A stretch of 64,000 nt of DNA, taken from positions 1-64,000 of IMG/VR virus record IMGVR_UViG_3300009129_000005. The stretch is one strand, 5' to 3'. Both the position numbers and the translations under genes were made by a program. Positions 1-8,711 of the stretch are shown in pieces. The notes under the pieces were generated by a model. That model ran no database searches and was not told where the DNA came from. It was given only the letters and a program-made list of their open reading frames with translations. Every line of letters starts with the position of its first letter. Position 1 is the first letter of the stretch. The DNA is from a virus.

Positions 1-965
1 TCATCATATACTGGTTCTCTTTCTGTTAAAGGTACTGTTGGATCACCGCTGTTTTGTAACTTTGCTAATATTTCTGGTTCTAACAAATAATAAAAAATGT
101 CATTACCAGCGGCATCTACTGGATACCCTTTTAAACTATTATACAACGATTGTATACTAGCCGCATATTGTTGACTTTTTGCCAATGTTAAATCTGGATC
201 AACAGCCATACCAACACCAGTGTTTACTCTATCACTTGGTGCAAATATACTACCACCTGCAATTGTTGTTCCTTTAAAATTATTTTCAAATTTTATAAGA
301 TTTTCTATGTCTGATTTAAATGCTTTTAAGTCATTAGTAATACTTTGTTTTAGTGCTTCAGGCATGCCAAGTAAATTATTAAAATTATCACCTAATTGTT
401 TTAATAATCCACCTGTAAATAAATCTGGTTTAAAGTTTCCATCTGTACCAATACATCCACCAATATCACTGTCTGCTATTTTTCCTAGTGTATCTAGTAT
501 ATCTTTACCTGCACCTAAGAAACTACCCATCGAATCTTTTATAACATTTGGAATAGCACGTGGTACTACTGGTGTTCCACAAAAATTAATCATATTTGCA
601 ATAGCGGCAAATTCTGCTATTGCGGCATTTAGTCTTCCTAATACATTATCAATATTAGTATGTGCAATAAAATCATCAAGAGCTTTTTCTGCGTCTGCAA
701 GAGCTTCTTCTAACTCTTCTAAACCTGCAGGAATCTCCGGTATAAGTCTACCTAAGTTTATCTTTAGACATATTTGTAAATTTGGAAGTTTTATGCCATT
801 TCCAGCTAATAGCATACATATAATTTCTTTTAAACTATATGACTGAGTTTGAGCTATTACGGTACCTGTTTCTGGATCTATCTCAAACTTACCTGTAGGT
901 ATATCTACCTTAGTAGAATTAAGATAATCACTAGCATCTTTTATTTCGTCTACAAAATCACTCAT
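1..965 (-). CDS. Virion-associated protein of unknown family, C-terminus outside window
   Basis: An open minus-strand frame runs from ATG at 965 to the window edge without a stop, so at least 321 residues are present and the C-terminus is missing. It begins 1 nt after the stop of the PAAR gene and lies in the same operon. The sequence has acidic and helical stretches around residues 70-110 and a Gly/Asp-rich middle, with no catalytic motif that I recognise. Its position beside a spike-tip PAAR gene suggests a virion or baseplate component, which is inference. A plus-strand frame over the same bases is a shadow. Confidence 0.7.
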   Translation of the reverse strand, partial: MSDFVDEIKDASDYLNSTKVDIPTGKFEIDPETGTVIAQTQSYSLKEIICMLLAGNGIKLPNLQICLKINLGRLIPEIPAGLEELEEALADAEKALDDFIAHTNIDNVLGRLNAAIAEFAAIANMINFCGTPVVPRAIPNVIKDSMGSFLGAGKDILDTLGKIADSDIGGCIGTDGNFKPDLFTGGLLKQLGDNFNNLLGMPEALKQSITNDLKAFKSDIENLIKFENNFKGTTIAGGSIFAPSDRVNTGVGMAVDPDLTLAKSQQYAASIQSLYNSLKGYPVDAAGNDIFYYLLEPEILAKLQNSGDPTVPLTEREPVYD

Positions 966-966
966 G

Positions 967-1251
967 TTATTGTCCTATGTAAACATCTGGACTGCCCGAA
1001 GTAGCATCTGGTCCACAGTGTGGTGGAATTGGGCAATAATTGTCTGCATCTGCTGGATTTCCATTTAGTACTACTAATTTTCCACCTACAAATACATTTC
1101 TGCATTGTGCTTTTAAGGCACCATCGCCATGGTTGTTTGGATCACCATCTACGCTGATTGGTTGTGAATTGACAAACACGTTTTTATGTGCTGATGCTAT
1201 TGTTGATGCACCGCATTTACGTGAGTCTCCGTTTCTATGAACTTGTGGCAC
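967..1251 (-). CDS. PAAR-repeat tail spike tip protein (T4 gp5.4-like)
   Basis: A 94-aa protein that matches the PAAR family, which forms the sharp cone capping the gp5 central spike of contractile tails. It starts with PQVHRNGDS, contains spaced His/Cys residues (PPHCGPD near the C-terminus) of the kind that bind the metal ion at the tip, and has typical repeats such as FVNSQPISVDGDPNNHGDG and FVGGKLVVLNGNPADADN. The start is GTG at 1251, overlapping the upstream gene by 17 nt; this gives the usual short N-terminus of the family. There is no C-terminal toxin or binding extension, so it is a plain tip protein. Confidence 0.85.
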   Translation of the reverse strand: MPQVHRNGDSRKCGASTIASAHKNVFVNSQPISVDGDPNNHGDGALKAQCRNVFVGGKLVVLNGNPADADNYCPIPPHCGPDATSGSPDVYIGQ

Positions 1252-1540
1252 TTGCTATTGCTATTCCTGTACTTTGTTTAATATACATATCACTAGCATC
1301 TTTTGCTGATTTAACTATGCATATAACATTATTTATCTTCAGCTTTATCTTGGCTTCTGGATTAATTGTAAACATGTACGGTGCAAGTGCAACGCCTTTT
1401 TGAGCCGCGACTAGGATATAAGGCTTGACAACTGTAATGCTATCTCCAGTATCTTCATCTAATCGTGCAATCATTTCTTCTCCTGATGAAAGTTTTATAC
1501 TTACTATATCACCAGTTTTATATTGTTCTTCTATTAACAT
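1235..1540 (-). CDS. Small conserved phage protein, possibly Sm-like barrel
   Basis: A 101-aa protein from ATG 1540, ending 17 nt inside the PAAR gene. Its N-terminal half (GDIVSIKLSSGEEMIARLDE) has the alternating strand pattern of an Sm-like or small beta-barrel domain, and a second hydrophobic strand pair follows near residues 60-75. I do not recognise the family with certainty. The tight overlap with the spike-tip gene suggests shared late expression and possibly a baseplate or spike accessory role. Confidence 0.6.
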   Translation of the reverse strand: MLIEEQYKTGDIVSIKLSSGEEMIARLDEDTGDSITVVKPYILVAAQKGVALAPYMFTINPEAKIKLKINNVICIVKSAKDASDMYIKQSTGIAIASATSS

Positions 1541-1543
1541 ATA

Positions 1544-1774
1544 TTATGCTCCTGTATCTTTTATATACTGAACTAATTCGTGGTACCCACCTATCTTATT
1601 ATCATCAATGATGATTTGTGGGAACGTTCTAGCTCCAGGAAATGTTTCTAAAACATCTTCTCTTGTAAAATCTTTATCTAATTGTTTATATTCGTATTTG
1701 TATCCACGAGCTTCGCATAACTTCTTTGCGGCATCACAAAAACCACAAGATGTTTTTCCATAAATTATAATCAT
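1544..1774 (-). CDS. grx: Glutaredoxin
   Basis: A 76-aa glutaredoxin. It has a dithiol CGFC active site at about residues 10-13, a TFPQI cis-proline loop near residues 50-54 and a GGYHEL motif near residue 63 that binds glutathione. The ATG overlaps the nrdB stop codon (ATGA), so the two genes are translationally coupled. This fits its expected role of re-reducing ribonucleotide reductase during phage DNA synthesis. Confidence 0.93.
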   Translation of the reverse strand: MIIIYGKTSCGFCDAAKKLCEARGYKYEYKQLDKDFTREDVLETFPGARTFPQIIIDDNKIGGYHELVQYIKDTGA

Positions 1775-2898
1775 AAACTTAATCCTGAAAATGTCTCATC
1801 TGACACATCTTTTTTAACACCACCTATTACATAAGAACTAATTTCTGTTTCTTGTGGTGCTACTTGTACCTCTGCACCGCTAATCCATTTTTGTGTCCAT
1901 GGTAATGGGTTTGCTTGTGAAGTACTAAATGGACATTTTATGCCTAATGCTATCATACGCTTACAACAAATCCATTCAATATAATCACTTAACAACTGTG
2001 CATTAAGACCAATCATTGAGCCATCCTTAAACAAATAATCTGCCCATGCTTTTTCTTGTTCTACAGCATCAACAAACATTTTTGTTACATCATCTTTACA
2101 TTCTTCTGCAATCATTGCAAAATCTTTATCTTCTTTAGTTAATACTTTTGATAATAAGTATTGAGTACTTGCTAAATGTACATTTTCATCACGTGCAATA
2201 AACTTAATAATCTTTGCATTACCTTCCATTTTTTTAAGTTCTGCGAATGCCCATGAACATGCAAAACTAACATAAAATCGAATTCCCTCTAGTACATTAA
2301 CACTATTCATACATAACCAAACTTTTTTCTTTAACTCATATTTGCTAATTTTAATTTTTTTACCATTAACTTTATGTGTTCCTTCACCTAGTAATTGATA
2401 ATACATACTATATTCATTTAAATCATCATAGTATTTTGTAATATCATCTGCACAATCTAATATTTCTTTATTATTAGTAAGTTCGTCAAATATTTCTGTA
2501 GGATTTGAATAAATGTTACGAATAATATGTGTGTAACTGCGTGAATGAATTGTTTCACTAAATGTCCAAGTCATAATCCAATTTTCTATTTCTGGTAAAC
2601 TACAAATAGGACCAAACACTTCTACAGGTGCTCTACCTTGAACACTATCAAGCAAAATCTGTCTTTTCAGATTAGATGTAAAAATATGCTGTTCGTGCTC
2701 AGTAAGATTTTTAAAATCTGTAAAATCTTTATGACAATCAACTTCCTCTGGTCGCCAGAAGAAACCTAACTGTTTATCAGTTAGTTTATCAAATTGTTTA
2801 TATTTTACAGTATCGAATCGTTGAAATCCTAATTTTTCATCTACAAATGCATTTACTTCTGTATGATATTTTTCATTTTTTACATTTAAAACTGTCAT
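1771..2898 (-). CDS. nrdB: Ribonucleotide reductase class Ia, beta subunit
   Basis: A 375-aa protein, almost the same length as E. coli NrdB (376 aa), carrying the di-iron tyrosyl-radical cofactor that starts ribonucleotide reduction. Asp84, Glu115, His118 and radical Tyr122 fall at the E. coli numbers (SETIHSRSY segment), and the second helix pair carries DENVH near residue 238. It lies 12 nt downstream of nrdA and overlaps the glutaredoxin start. All key residues are present, so it should be functional. Confidence 0.97.
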   Translation of the reverse strand: MTVLNVKNEKYHTEVNAFVDEKLGFQRFDTVKYKQFDKLTDKQLGFFWRPEEVDCHKDFTDFKNLTEHEQHIFTSNLKRQILLDSVQGRAPVEVFGPICSLPEIENWIMTWTFSETIHSRSYTHIIRNIYSNPTEIFDELTNNKEILDCADDITKYYDDLNEYSMYYQLLGEGTHKVNGKKIKISKYELKKKVWLCMNSVNVLEGIRFYVSFACSWAFAELKKMEGNAKIIKFIARDENVHLASTQYLLSKVLTKEDKDFAMIAEECKDDVTKMFVDAVEQEKAWADYLFKDGSMIGLNAQLLSDYIEWICCKRMIALGIKCPFSTSQANPLPWTQKWISGAEVQVAPQETEISSYVIGGVKKDVSDETFSGLSL

Positions 2899-2910
2899 TT
2901 TCTATTTCTC

Positions 2911-5232
2911 TTAAATTACGCAACTTTCACAGTAGTCGTCATATTCTTCATCAGAGTCAAAACTTTCTCTACCTAATAACCCTTCTTTATTTTTCTTATC
3001 AAAATCTATTTCACCTTGCCCATCATATGTATTAAAATAGTATAATTGTTTTCCTCCATATTTATAAAACATAACAAGATGTTGAAGCATAATACTTAAT
3101 GGAATCTTTTCTTCATCATAAAATTCTGGGTTATAACTTGTATTAACACTAATTCCTTGATCTATATACTTTTGTAATACAGCCATAATCTTTAAATAGC
3201 CTTCTGGACTACGTTGCTCCCATAATAAATCATACTTATTCTTTAAACGTGGATATCCGGGTACTACTTGCTTTAAAACACCATGTTTGCTTTGTTTTAC
3301 ACTAACAAATGCACGTGGTGGTTCTACTCCATTAGTACTGTTACTTATTTGTGCTGATGTTTCAGCAGGCATAAGTGCCATTAATGTACTGTTGCGGATA
3401 CCTGTTTTTTTAAGTTGGTTACGTAAACTTTTCCACGGCATACGTTCTTTATGTGGTGAAAGTTCATCTAATTCTTTTTTATAAGTCATATTTGGAGTAA
3501 TACCATCGCCGTATTTTGTTTCATATACGCCATCTATATTACCTTTCTCAACTGCTAAATCCGCACTTGCTTTAATTAAGTAATAACTCCATGCTTCTGC
3601 CCATTCATCTACTAAGGCTAAACCTTTTGCATCAATGCCTTGATAATTTAAATCATTTTTTGCTAACCAAAATGCAAAATTAATAATTCCAATCCCTAAT
3701 GGTCGCCTTCTCATTGTACTAAGTTCTGCCGAAACTACAGGATAATTTTGATAATCAAGTAATTCATCTAATGCACGAACTGACAATCTGCATACACGTT
3801 CAAAATCACGTGGTGTTTTAACATTACCCCAATTAATAGCACTCAATGTACATAAACTAATTTCACCATTATTATCATTGAAAAAAGATAAAGGTTTAGT
3901 AGGTAAATTAATTTCACAACACAAATTGCTTTGTTTAATAGGTGCTACTTCTGGTTTAAATGCACCATGATCATTAGCATGATCAACGTTCATCAAATAT
4001 ATACGTCCTGTATTTTTACGTTCTTCCATAAACATACTGAATAGCTCTGCCGCAGGAATAACCCGTTGTCTAGTTACAGTTTCTTCTGCTTCTTCATATA
4101 ATTCTTTAAATTTATCTTGATCATCAAAAAAGGCTTCATATAAACCTGGTACATCACTAGGTGAGAACAATGTTATATCTCCTCCTGTAAGTAGTCTTTC
4201 ATACATAAGTTTGTTAAACTGTACACCATAATCCATATGTCGTACACGATTATCTTCTGTACCTTTATTGTTCTTTAATACAAGTAATTCTTCTACTTCG
4301 TAATGCCAAATTGGATAATATAATGTTGCCGCTCCACCACGAACACCACCTTGTGAACAAGATTTTACTGAACTTTGAAATAGTTTATAAAATGGAATAA
4401 CACCTGTATGACTAGCATCACCATTTCTGATTGGTGAGCCAATAGCACGAATACTACCAGCACCAATACCAATACCTGCTTTTTGAGAAACATACTTAAC
4501 AATAGCACTACTTGTAGCATTAATTGAATCTAAACTATCTTCAGTTTCAATTAATACACAACTACTAAATTGTCTTTGAGGTGTACGCAACCCAGCCATA
4601 ATAGGTGTAGGTAAACTAATATCAAAATTACTAATAGCATCGTAGTAATCTTTAACATACCTCATACGTGTTTCTTCTGGATATTTGCTGAATAATGTTG
4701 CCGCTATCATCATATATGCAACTTGTGGTGTTTCGTAAATTTCTCCTGTTACACGATTTTGTACTAAGTATTTTCCACGAAACTGTTCCATGCCAACATA
4801 TGTAATGTTTTCATCTCTATCGTGTTTAATATAATTGTTTAATTGATCAATTTCGTTTGCTGTATAATCATTAAAAAAGCTCTTATCATAGTATCCTAAC
4901 TTAACATTCTTTTTAGCAATTTTACTAAGATGAGGGGGGTTGAAAGATTGATAAACTATCTTTCGTAAATGATAGTTAATTAATCTACCTGCTACCCACT
5001 GATAGTTTGGGGTTTCTTCATTTATAAGATCTGCGGCCGCTTTAATTAGTGTTTCTTGAATATTTGAAGTTTCTATGCCATTATAAAACTGTAAGTGACT
5101 TTTTAATTCTACTTGACTTGCACTTACTCCTGTAACACCTTCACATGCATAAAAGACCACATTATGCATTTTTTCTAGATCCAGTTCTTCGCGAGATCCG
5201 TCACGTTTTACTATTGTAATATCTTTGCTCAT
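2911..5232 (-). CDS. nrdA: Ribonucleotide reductase class Ia, alpha subunit
   Basis: A 773-aa large subunit, collinear with E. coli NrdA throughout. An N-terminal ATP-cone (KRDGSREELDLEKMHNVVF, residues 9-27) indicates allosteric activity control. The catalytic region shows SSCVLIE, SNLCCEINLPTKPL and ISLCTLSA, which hold the active-site cysteines, and the C-terminal LYYFNT tyrosine pair is followed by a terminal CESCVI thiol-exchange tail. It is the first gene of an nrdA-nrdB-grx operon behind a strong sigma70-type promoter. It supplies dNTPs for phage replication. Confidence 0.97.
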   Translation of the reverse strand: MSKDITIVKRDGSREELDLEKMHNVVFYACEGVTGVSASQVELKSHLQFYNGIETSNIQETLIKAAADLINEETPNYQWVAGRLINYHLRKIVYQSFNPPHLSKIAKKNVKLGYYDKSFFNDYTANEIDQLNNYIKHDRDENITYVGMEQFRGKYLVQNRVTGEIYETPQVAYMMIAATLFSKYPEETRMRYVKDYYDAISNFDISLPTPIMAGLRTPQRQFSSCVLIETEDSLDSINATSSAIVKYVSQKAGIGIGAGSIRAIGSPIRNGDASHTGVIPFYKLFQSSVKSCSQGGVRGGAATLYYPIWHYEVEELLVLKNNKGTEDNRVRHMDYGVQFNKLMYERLLTGGDITLFSPSDVPGLYEAFFDDQDKFKELYEEAEETVTRQRVIPAAELFSMFMEERKNTGRIYLMNVDHANDHGAFKPEVAPIKQSNLCCEINLPTKPLSFFNDNNGEISLCTLSAINWGNVKTPRDFERVCRLSVRALDELLDYQNYPVVSAELSTMRRRPLGIGIINFAFWLAKNDLNYQGIDAKGLALVDEWAEAWSYYLIKASADLAVEKGNIDGVYETKYGDGITPNMTYKKELDELSPHKERMPWKSLRNQLKKTGIRNSTLMALMPAETSAQISNSTNGVEPPRAFVSVKQSKHGVLKQVVPGYPRLKNKYDLLWEQRSPEGYLKIMAVLQKYIDQGISVNTSYNPEFYDEEKIPLSIMLQHLVMFYKYGGKQLYYFNTYDGQGEIDFDKKNKEGLLGRESFDSDEEYDDYCESCVI

Positions 5233-5332
5233 TTATCATCCAATTTCTTTCGTTTATAGTTTAAAACTATTTTACCAAGGTACTATTAGTACATTGAATT
5301 CTTTTATTAAATCTTTATATTGATATATCATA

Positions 5333-5361
5333 ATTATAGTTTAGATTTTGCGTATCGTCAA
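5333..5361 (-). promoter_or_regulatory. Early sigma70-type promoter of nrdA
   Basis: On the minus strand: TTGACG (5361-5356), a 17-bp spacer, and TATAAT (5338-5333). The predicted start lies about 95 nt before the nrdA ATG, in the only sizeable gap of this region. It matches the other host-type promoters of the window, all with 17-bp spacers. Confidence 0.75.
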
Positions 5362-5406
5362 CCAAAACTATTAATTTTCTTTCATTGTTTTCCACAAGTA
5401 ATTAAA

Positions 5407-6192
5407 TTACTTAAATGACTTTTGAATATATGTAAATGTGTGTGCGTTAGTAGTGTCAGTTGTTGCAAAATTTAGTATAAATTTATCTGTACTATTATGA
5501 CTTAAACTAAAACTAACTGGTATAGATCCGGTACTAATATCATATGTATCTCTAATAGAACTTGTAGTAGGTACTCCACTATTATTATCTAGTAATATAC
5601 GTAATGTGCCATGCCTAGATGCTGGAGTTGAACCTGCGTGTGATAGTGTGTAATCAATCGTAACACTTTCTTTATTTTCACATAAAAATTCTACTCCTGT
5701 TGCTTGAGGAGTAGCTGATGCTGAGGCGGTAAACGTGAGAGTTTGTGCTGGATTTTGAAATGCTTCTGCTGTATATCCTATTTCTTTATTATACCAAAGA
5801 GAAAATGTATCTGCACTTACTGGAACTCTTGTAGTAACACCATCAATTGCTTTTAGTGGATGTGTAAAAGTTGCTTTTTGGTCAGAAAATGTAATGTTAG
5901 CACCTAAAATTTCTGTGACAGTGGACGTAACTGAATCAGTTACTGTAATACCATATGCTAAATCGGTAGTTGTAATTTCGTCTAAATCTACTGGTATACC
6001 TGCCGCTGACATAAATTCTACAATTGCTATAGTAGTAGTACTATTAGTTAAATCACATGAACCTGTAACAGGTTCTTGTCCAATAAACGTTTTTTGAAGA
6101 TCGGTCGCTAACCCTAATTCACCTGGTAGTAACTGTGGTAAAGCGGTAGACAAACCTTTTCTTGCTGTCATTCGTGCTGTAATTGTTGCCAT
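5407..6192 (-). CDS. Virion/tail appendage protein with fibre-type N-terminus
   Basis: A 261-aa protein from ATG 6192. The first ~35 residues (RKGLSTALPQLLPGELGLAT then KTFIG) match the short N-terminal module common at the start of phage tail-fibre and appendage proteins. The rest is Thr/Ser-rich and beta-predicted with no enzyme motif. A late box CATAAATAC sits 23 bp upstream. It is probably a late, virion-surface protein. The upstream neighbour (nuclease) is under an early promoter, so this gene is expressed separately. Confidence 0.65.
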   Translation of the reverse strand: MATITARMTARKGLSTALPQLLPGELGLATDLQKTFIGQEPVTGSCDLTNSTTTIAIVEFMSAAGIPVDLDEITTTDLAYGITVTDSVTSTVTEILGANITFSDQKATFTHPLKAIDGVTTRVPVSADTFSLWYNKEIGYTAEAFQNPAQTLTFTASASATPQATGVEFLCENKESVTIDYTLSHAGSTPASRHGTLRILLDNNSGVPTTSSIRDTYDISTGSIPVSFSLSHNSTDKFILNFATTDTTNAHTFTYIQKSFK

Positions 6193-6214
6193 ATTTGTTC
6201 TTCCTTATAATAAA

Positions 6215-6223
6215 GTATTTATG
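6215..6223 (-). promoter_or_regulatory. Late promoter box
   Basis: The minus strand reads CATAAATAC, a close match to the T4 late consensus TATAAATA, 23 bp upstream of the ATG at 6192. It overlaps the stop region of the upstream gene. Confidence 0.65.
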
Positions 6224-6908
6224 ATAAATTATAAAATTTCTCTAATCGTTGTGCCCATTTGTTTTCGTATTCTGGAAATTCATCTGGTCCACTTTCAAAC
6301 AGTTGCCATTGGCAGTCACCACTACACATAAAAATAGCGATACGGTCAATTGTAGTGCCATACATTTCATTATGTGCATTTGCATAAGCGGCACCTTGTA
6401 GGAAATAATCTTCAATCCATTCACGTCTTTTGGGTTTATTTGTTTGTTTAAAGTCCATAATAGTAGGCTCTCCTTTATACACACCAACTAAATCTGATGT
6501 ACCTGCATATAGCTCTTTTGCTACTAAATTTACTTCTGTACCCCATATTTCATCTATATCATTTTCAATATTCTCAACCACAACTTGTGCCATTGCTTTT
6601 GCTTGTCTATGAACTATATTATTACCTGGATTATAAGTTTCATACTCACCTAATGCCCAGTGTTCTAATATATTATGCATTACTGTTCCCCTATTAGCGG
6701 CTATTGATGTAATACGTTGGGCTTCTGCCTCACCTACACGCTTACGCCAGGCGGCAAGTCCAGCACGTTTTTCTGCTGGTAGAGTATTACTTAATATTGT
6801 TGTGACACTTGGAACTGGATCGCCCCATGGGTTTTGATATAGACGTTTTCCGTCTACACTAGTTCTTTTAAATTCTTGATAGGGGTAAGGGCTTTTAATG
6901 GTTGGCAT
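6219..6908 (-). CDS. PD-(D/E)XK exonuclease, RecB/Cas4-like
   Basis: A 229-aa nuclease of the PD-(D/E)XK superfamily. It shows an upstream His motif (MHNILEHW near residue 77), the catalytic GTSDLVG followed by PTIMDFKQTNK (D-x(n)-D-x-K core, about residues 137-156) and the downstream QGAAYA motif. Such nucleases occur in T4-like marine phages and process DNA ends in recombination or host DNA degradation. It is preceded by a strong promoter whose -10 lies 6 nt before ATG 6908, and no Shine-Dalgarno is visible, so the mRNA may be leaderless. Confidence 0.85.
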   Translation of the reverse strand: MPTIKSPYPYQEFKRTSVDGKRLYQNPWGDPVPSVTTILSNTLPAEKRAGLAAWRKRVGEAEAQRITSIAANRGTVMHNILEHWALGEYETYNPGNNIVHRQAKAMAQVVVENIENDIDEIWGTEVNLVAKELYAGTSDLVGVYKGEPTIMDFKQTNKPKRREWIEDYFLQGAAYANAHNEMYGTTIDRIAIFMCSGDCQWQLFESGPDEFPEYENKWAQRLEKFYNLS

Positions 6909-6914
6909 AGAACA

Positions 6915-6943
6915 ATTATACTACTATTATGATAAAATGTCAA
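6915..6943 (-). promoter_or_regulatory. Early promoter, predicted leaderless start
   Basis: TTGACA (6943-6938), 17-bp spacer, TATAAT (6920-6915) on the minus strand. The hexamer ends 6 nt before ATG 6908, so transcription should begin at or next to the A of the start codon. It overlaps the 3' end of the SGNH gene. Confidence 0.8.
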
Positions 6944-7685
6944 CGACTCTAGGCAGAATATAATTATCAAATACCCATTTATTAGCTGTTGGACTCCAGT
7001 GATCGTCTTCTGGTGAAATTGTAAGACCTGCTTCAAATAATATCTTGTTTTGCAGAACGACTGGTTCTTGTGGTGACTCGCGATTCTTATTCATCTGTTT
7101 ATGTATTCTTTCAGTAATATTAAATACTTGCCATAATCTCTGGTATGCACTATCTTCACTATCACCTGATAAATTTGGCTTCATTAATAACGAAAATTTT
7201 ACTATATGCTTAAAATTATAAAGTGAATGCATATTTTCATACCATTTCTCTTTATAATCTATATTTTGTTCTGACGCACCTTTATATTTTAATACGTCAT
7301 TGAAACTATTTTGTACACTAACTGGTATGTCTTTATCATTAAAATGACTAGTACTGATATGCAGTGAACCCCATGCTACATTTTCACAATTTAATGTAAA
7401 ATAATTATCATCAATAGTAGTTACAACAAAAGAATGTGGATCATCACCAGTCAAGTCCAGCACTCTATGAGGGAATGTTTTATTAATTAAGATAACATCT
7501 ATATTTCTTATTTTTGCATCAAGCAAACATATCTGATAAAAATCATATCCTCGTCCGCCTATTGCATAATTATAATATTGATGTTGTGGGAAATGTTTTG
7601 CTAAAAGATATGTCCAGTTATTCTTTCCTTGGCCAGCCTGATCATATGATGCGTAACTATCCCCTATGAATGCTACTTTAAGCAT
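6927..7685 (-). CDS. SGNH/GDSL-type hydrolase-like protein
   Basis: A 252-aa protein. It shows the block I motif FIGDSYASY (residues 6-14, nucleophile Ser in GDS), a Gly-rich IGGRGYD block near residue 43, and a C-terminal DDHWSPTANKW segment in which Asp and His fit the catalytic D-x-x-H block V. The family hydrolyses esters, including acetyl groups on surface polysaccharides, but the substrate cannot be read here. It lies 11 nt after speD. No signal peptide is evident, so it is either cytoplasmic or carried in the virion. Confidence 0.75.
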   Translation of the reverse strand: MLKVAFIGDSYASYDQAGQGKNNWTYLLAKHFPQHQYYNYAIGGRGYDFYQICLLDAKIRNIDVILINKTFPHRVLDLTGDDPHSFVVTTIDDNYFTLNCENVAWGSLHISTSHFNDKDIPVSVQNSFNDVLKYKGASEQNIDYKEKWYENMHSLYNFKHIVKFSLLMKPNLSGDSEDSAYQRLWQVFNITERIHKQMNKNRESPQEPVVLQNKILFEAGLTISPEDDHWSPTANKWVFDNYILPRVVDILS

Positions 7686-7696
7686 AATTTATAGTC

Positions 7697-8092
7697 CTAT
7701 CGTATTTTATTTTTTGCTTCTATTGTAGTTAAACTTTTTTCTCTATCTAAGAATTTATATTCCAATTTTACTGGTTCAAATTCTTCTTCAAGTAAATCAA
7801 ATATAGTTTGGGGATCAAATTCAGCACATGAATAAACGTCCATTTGCAGTAATCCTGGATTAACTTCATCCCATATATGAACAGCAATGTGAGAAGTTTC
7901 AATAATTACTACACCAGTTAATCCTTTATTTCCTGGTATATTAACGTATGCTGTAATGGGACCTTGGCATATGTCCATTTTTATTTCTTGTACTAATTTT
8001 ACTAGCCACGAATGTAACCATTTGGGGTCTGTGGGAGTTTTTCCTGTCTCTGCTCTTATGATGAGATGTTTATGTTTTATTATCTCAGCCAT
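7697..8092 (-). CDS. speD: S-adenosylmethionine decarboxylase family proenzyme (SpeD-like)
   Basis: A 131-aa pyruvoyl-dependent decarboxylase family protein. The self-cleavage motif is IETSHIAVH with Ser67 as the presumed pyruvoyl precursor, His72, and Cys89 in DVYSCAEFD; this matches the Ser63/His68/Cys83 arrangement of the bacterial class 1B enzyme. I chose ATG 8092 because the product then begins like the family (HKHLIIRAE) and follows the upstream TAA directly; an ATG at 8137 would overlap that gene by 44 nt. SpeD homologues occur in marine T4-like phages, and some phage SpeD-like proteins decarboxylate arginine or ornithine instead of AdoMet, so the substrate is uncertain. Confidence 0.85.
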   Translation of the reverse strand: MAEIIKHKHLIIRAETGKTPTDPKWLHSWLVKLVQEIKMDICQGPITAYVNIPGNKGLTGVVIIETSHIAVHIWDEVNPGLLQMDVYSCAEFDPQTIFDLLEEEFEPVKLEYKFLDREKSLTTIEAKNKIR

Positions 8093-8093
8093 T

Positions 8094-8711
8094 TTACCAA
8101 TAGATGTACCATTTAAACGTTCTATTAGTAGAAGCATTTGTTAATCTTTCGATTTTAAAACCTAAATCTGAAAAGTGTTTCATCACTTGTTCCATTTGGT
8201 TTTGAATAGCACGGTTTGTACTTGTACCTTGCCATACTGTATAATATTCTAAACTAGTAGGATCTGCTAAAGAGTATACTCCTGCTGTGAATCCTAAAGA
8301 AGCATTTGCTGTACCGGCCCCTATTTCATATGACCATGTAGGACCTGCACTATCTTCTATTGTTAAAACTAAGTAGCCACCAGCTTTTGATGCTGTTAGT
8401 CCGGTAACAGCGGCATCATTAATATCTGCAATAATTGCATTAAGTGATGTGCCAGTTGTTCCTAATGTTATTGTATTACCATCAAAGATAAATGTTTCGC
8501 CTACTGTTATTGTGGGGTTGCTTACTGTACCAGTTTTAGTAGCACTTGGTGTAGATACAGTCATTGTAGTGCCATCTGCAATTAATGCTTCAAATTTACC
8601 TAATCCGCTTTCTGTGATAACACTCTCCATGATAGTTTGTGTTTCTTTATACACAATCATATCCTGTGATGCTTTTGATCTTGCTTGTGATGCGTTTAAT
8701 CCTACACTCAT
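8094..8711 (-). CDS. Virion structural protein with flagellin-hook-IN-like repeat
   Basis: A 205-aa protein whose ATG overlaps the upstream stop (ATGA). The central part (SLNAIIADINDAAVTGL, then ASKAGGYLVLTIED, residues about 89-118) resembles the hook IN motif found in flagellar caps and phage appendage proteins. The remainder is Thr/Gly-rich beta. The C-terminus ends WYIYW. I infer a surface or neck virion protein; no assigned T4 equivalent is recognised. Confidence 0.65.
   Translation of the reverse strand: MSVGLNASQARSKASQDMIVYKETQTIMESVITESGLGKFEALIADGTTMTVSTPSATKTGTVSNPTITVGETFIFDGNTITLGTTGTSLNAIIADINDAAVTGLTASKAGGYLVLTIEDSAGPTWSYEIGAGTANASLGFTAGVYSLADPTSLEYYTVWQGTSTNRAIQNQMEQVMKHFSDLGFKIERLTNASTNRTFKWYIYW

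Noticed and set aside
220-846. Plus-strand frame of 208 codons
   Set aside because: It is the reverse of the partial minus-strand virion gene, which has the coding features, start and operon context.
8093-8137. Upstream start for speD at 8137
   Set aside because: It overlaps the upstream gene by 44 nt and adds residues not matching the family start; ATG 8092 fits better.
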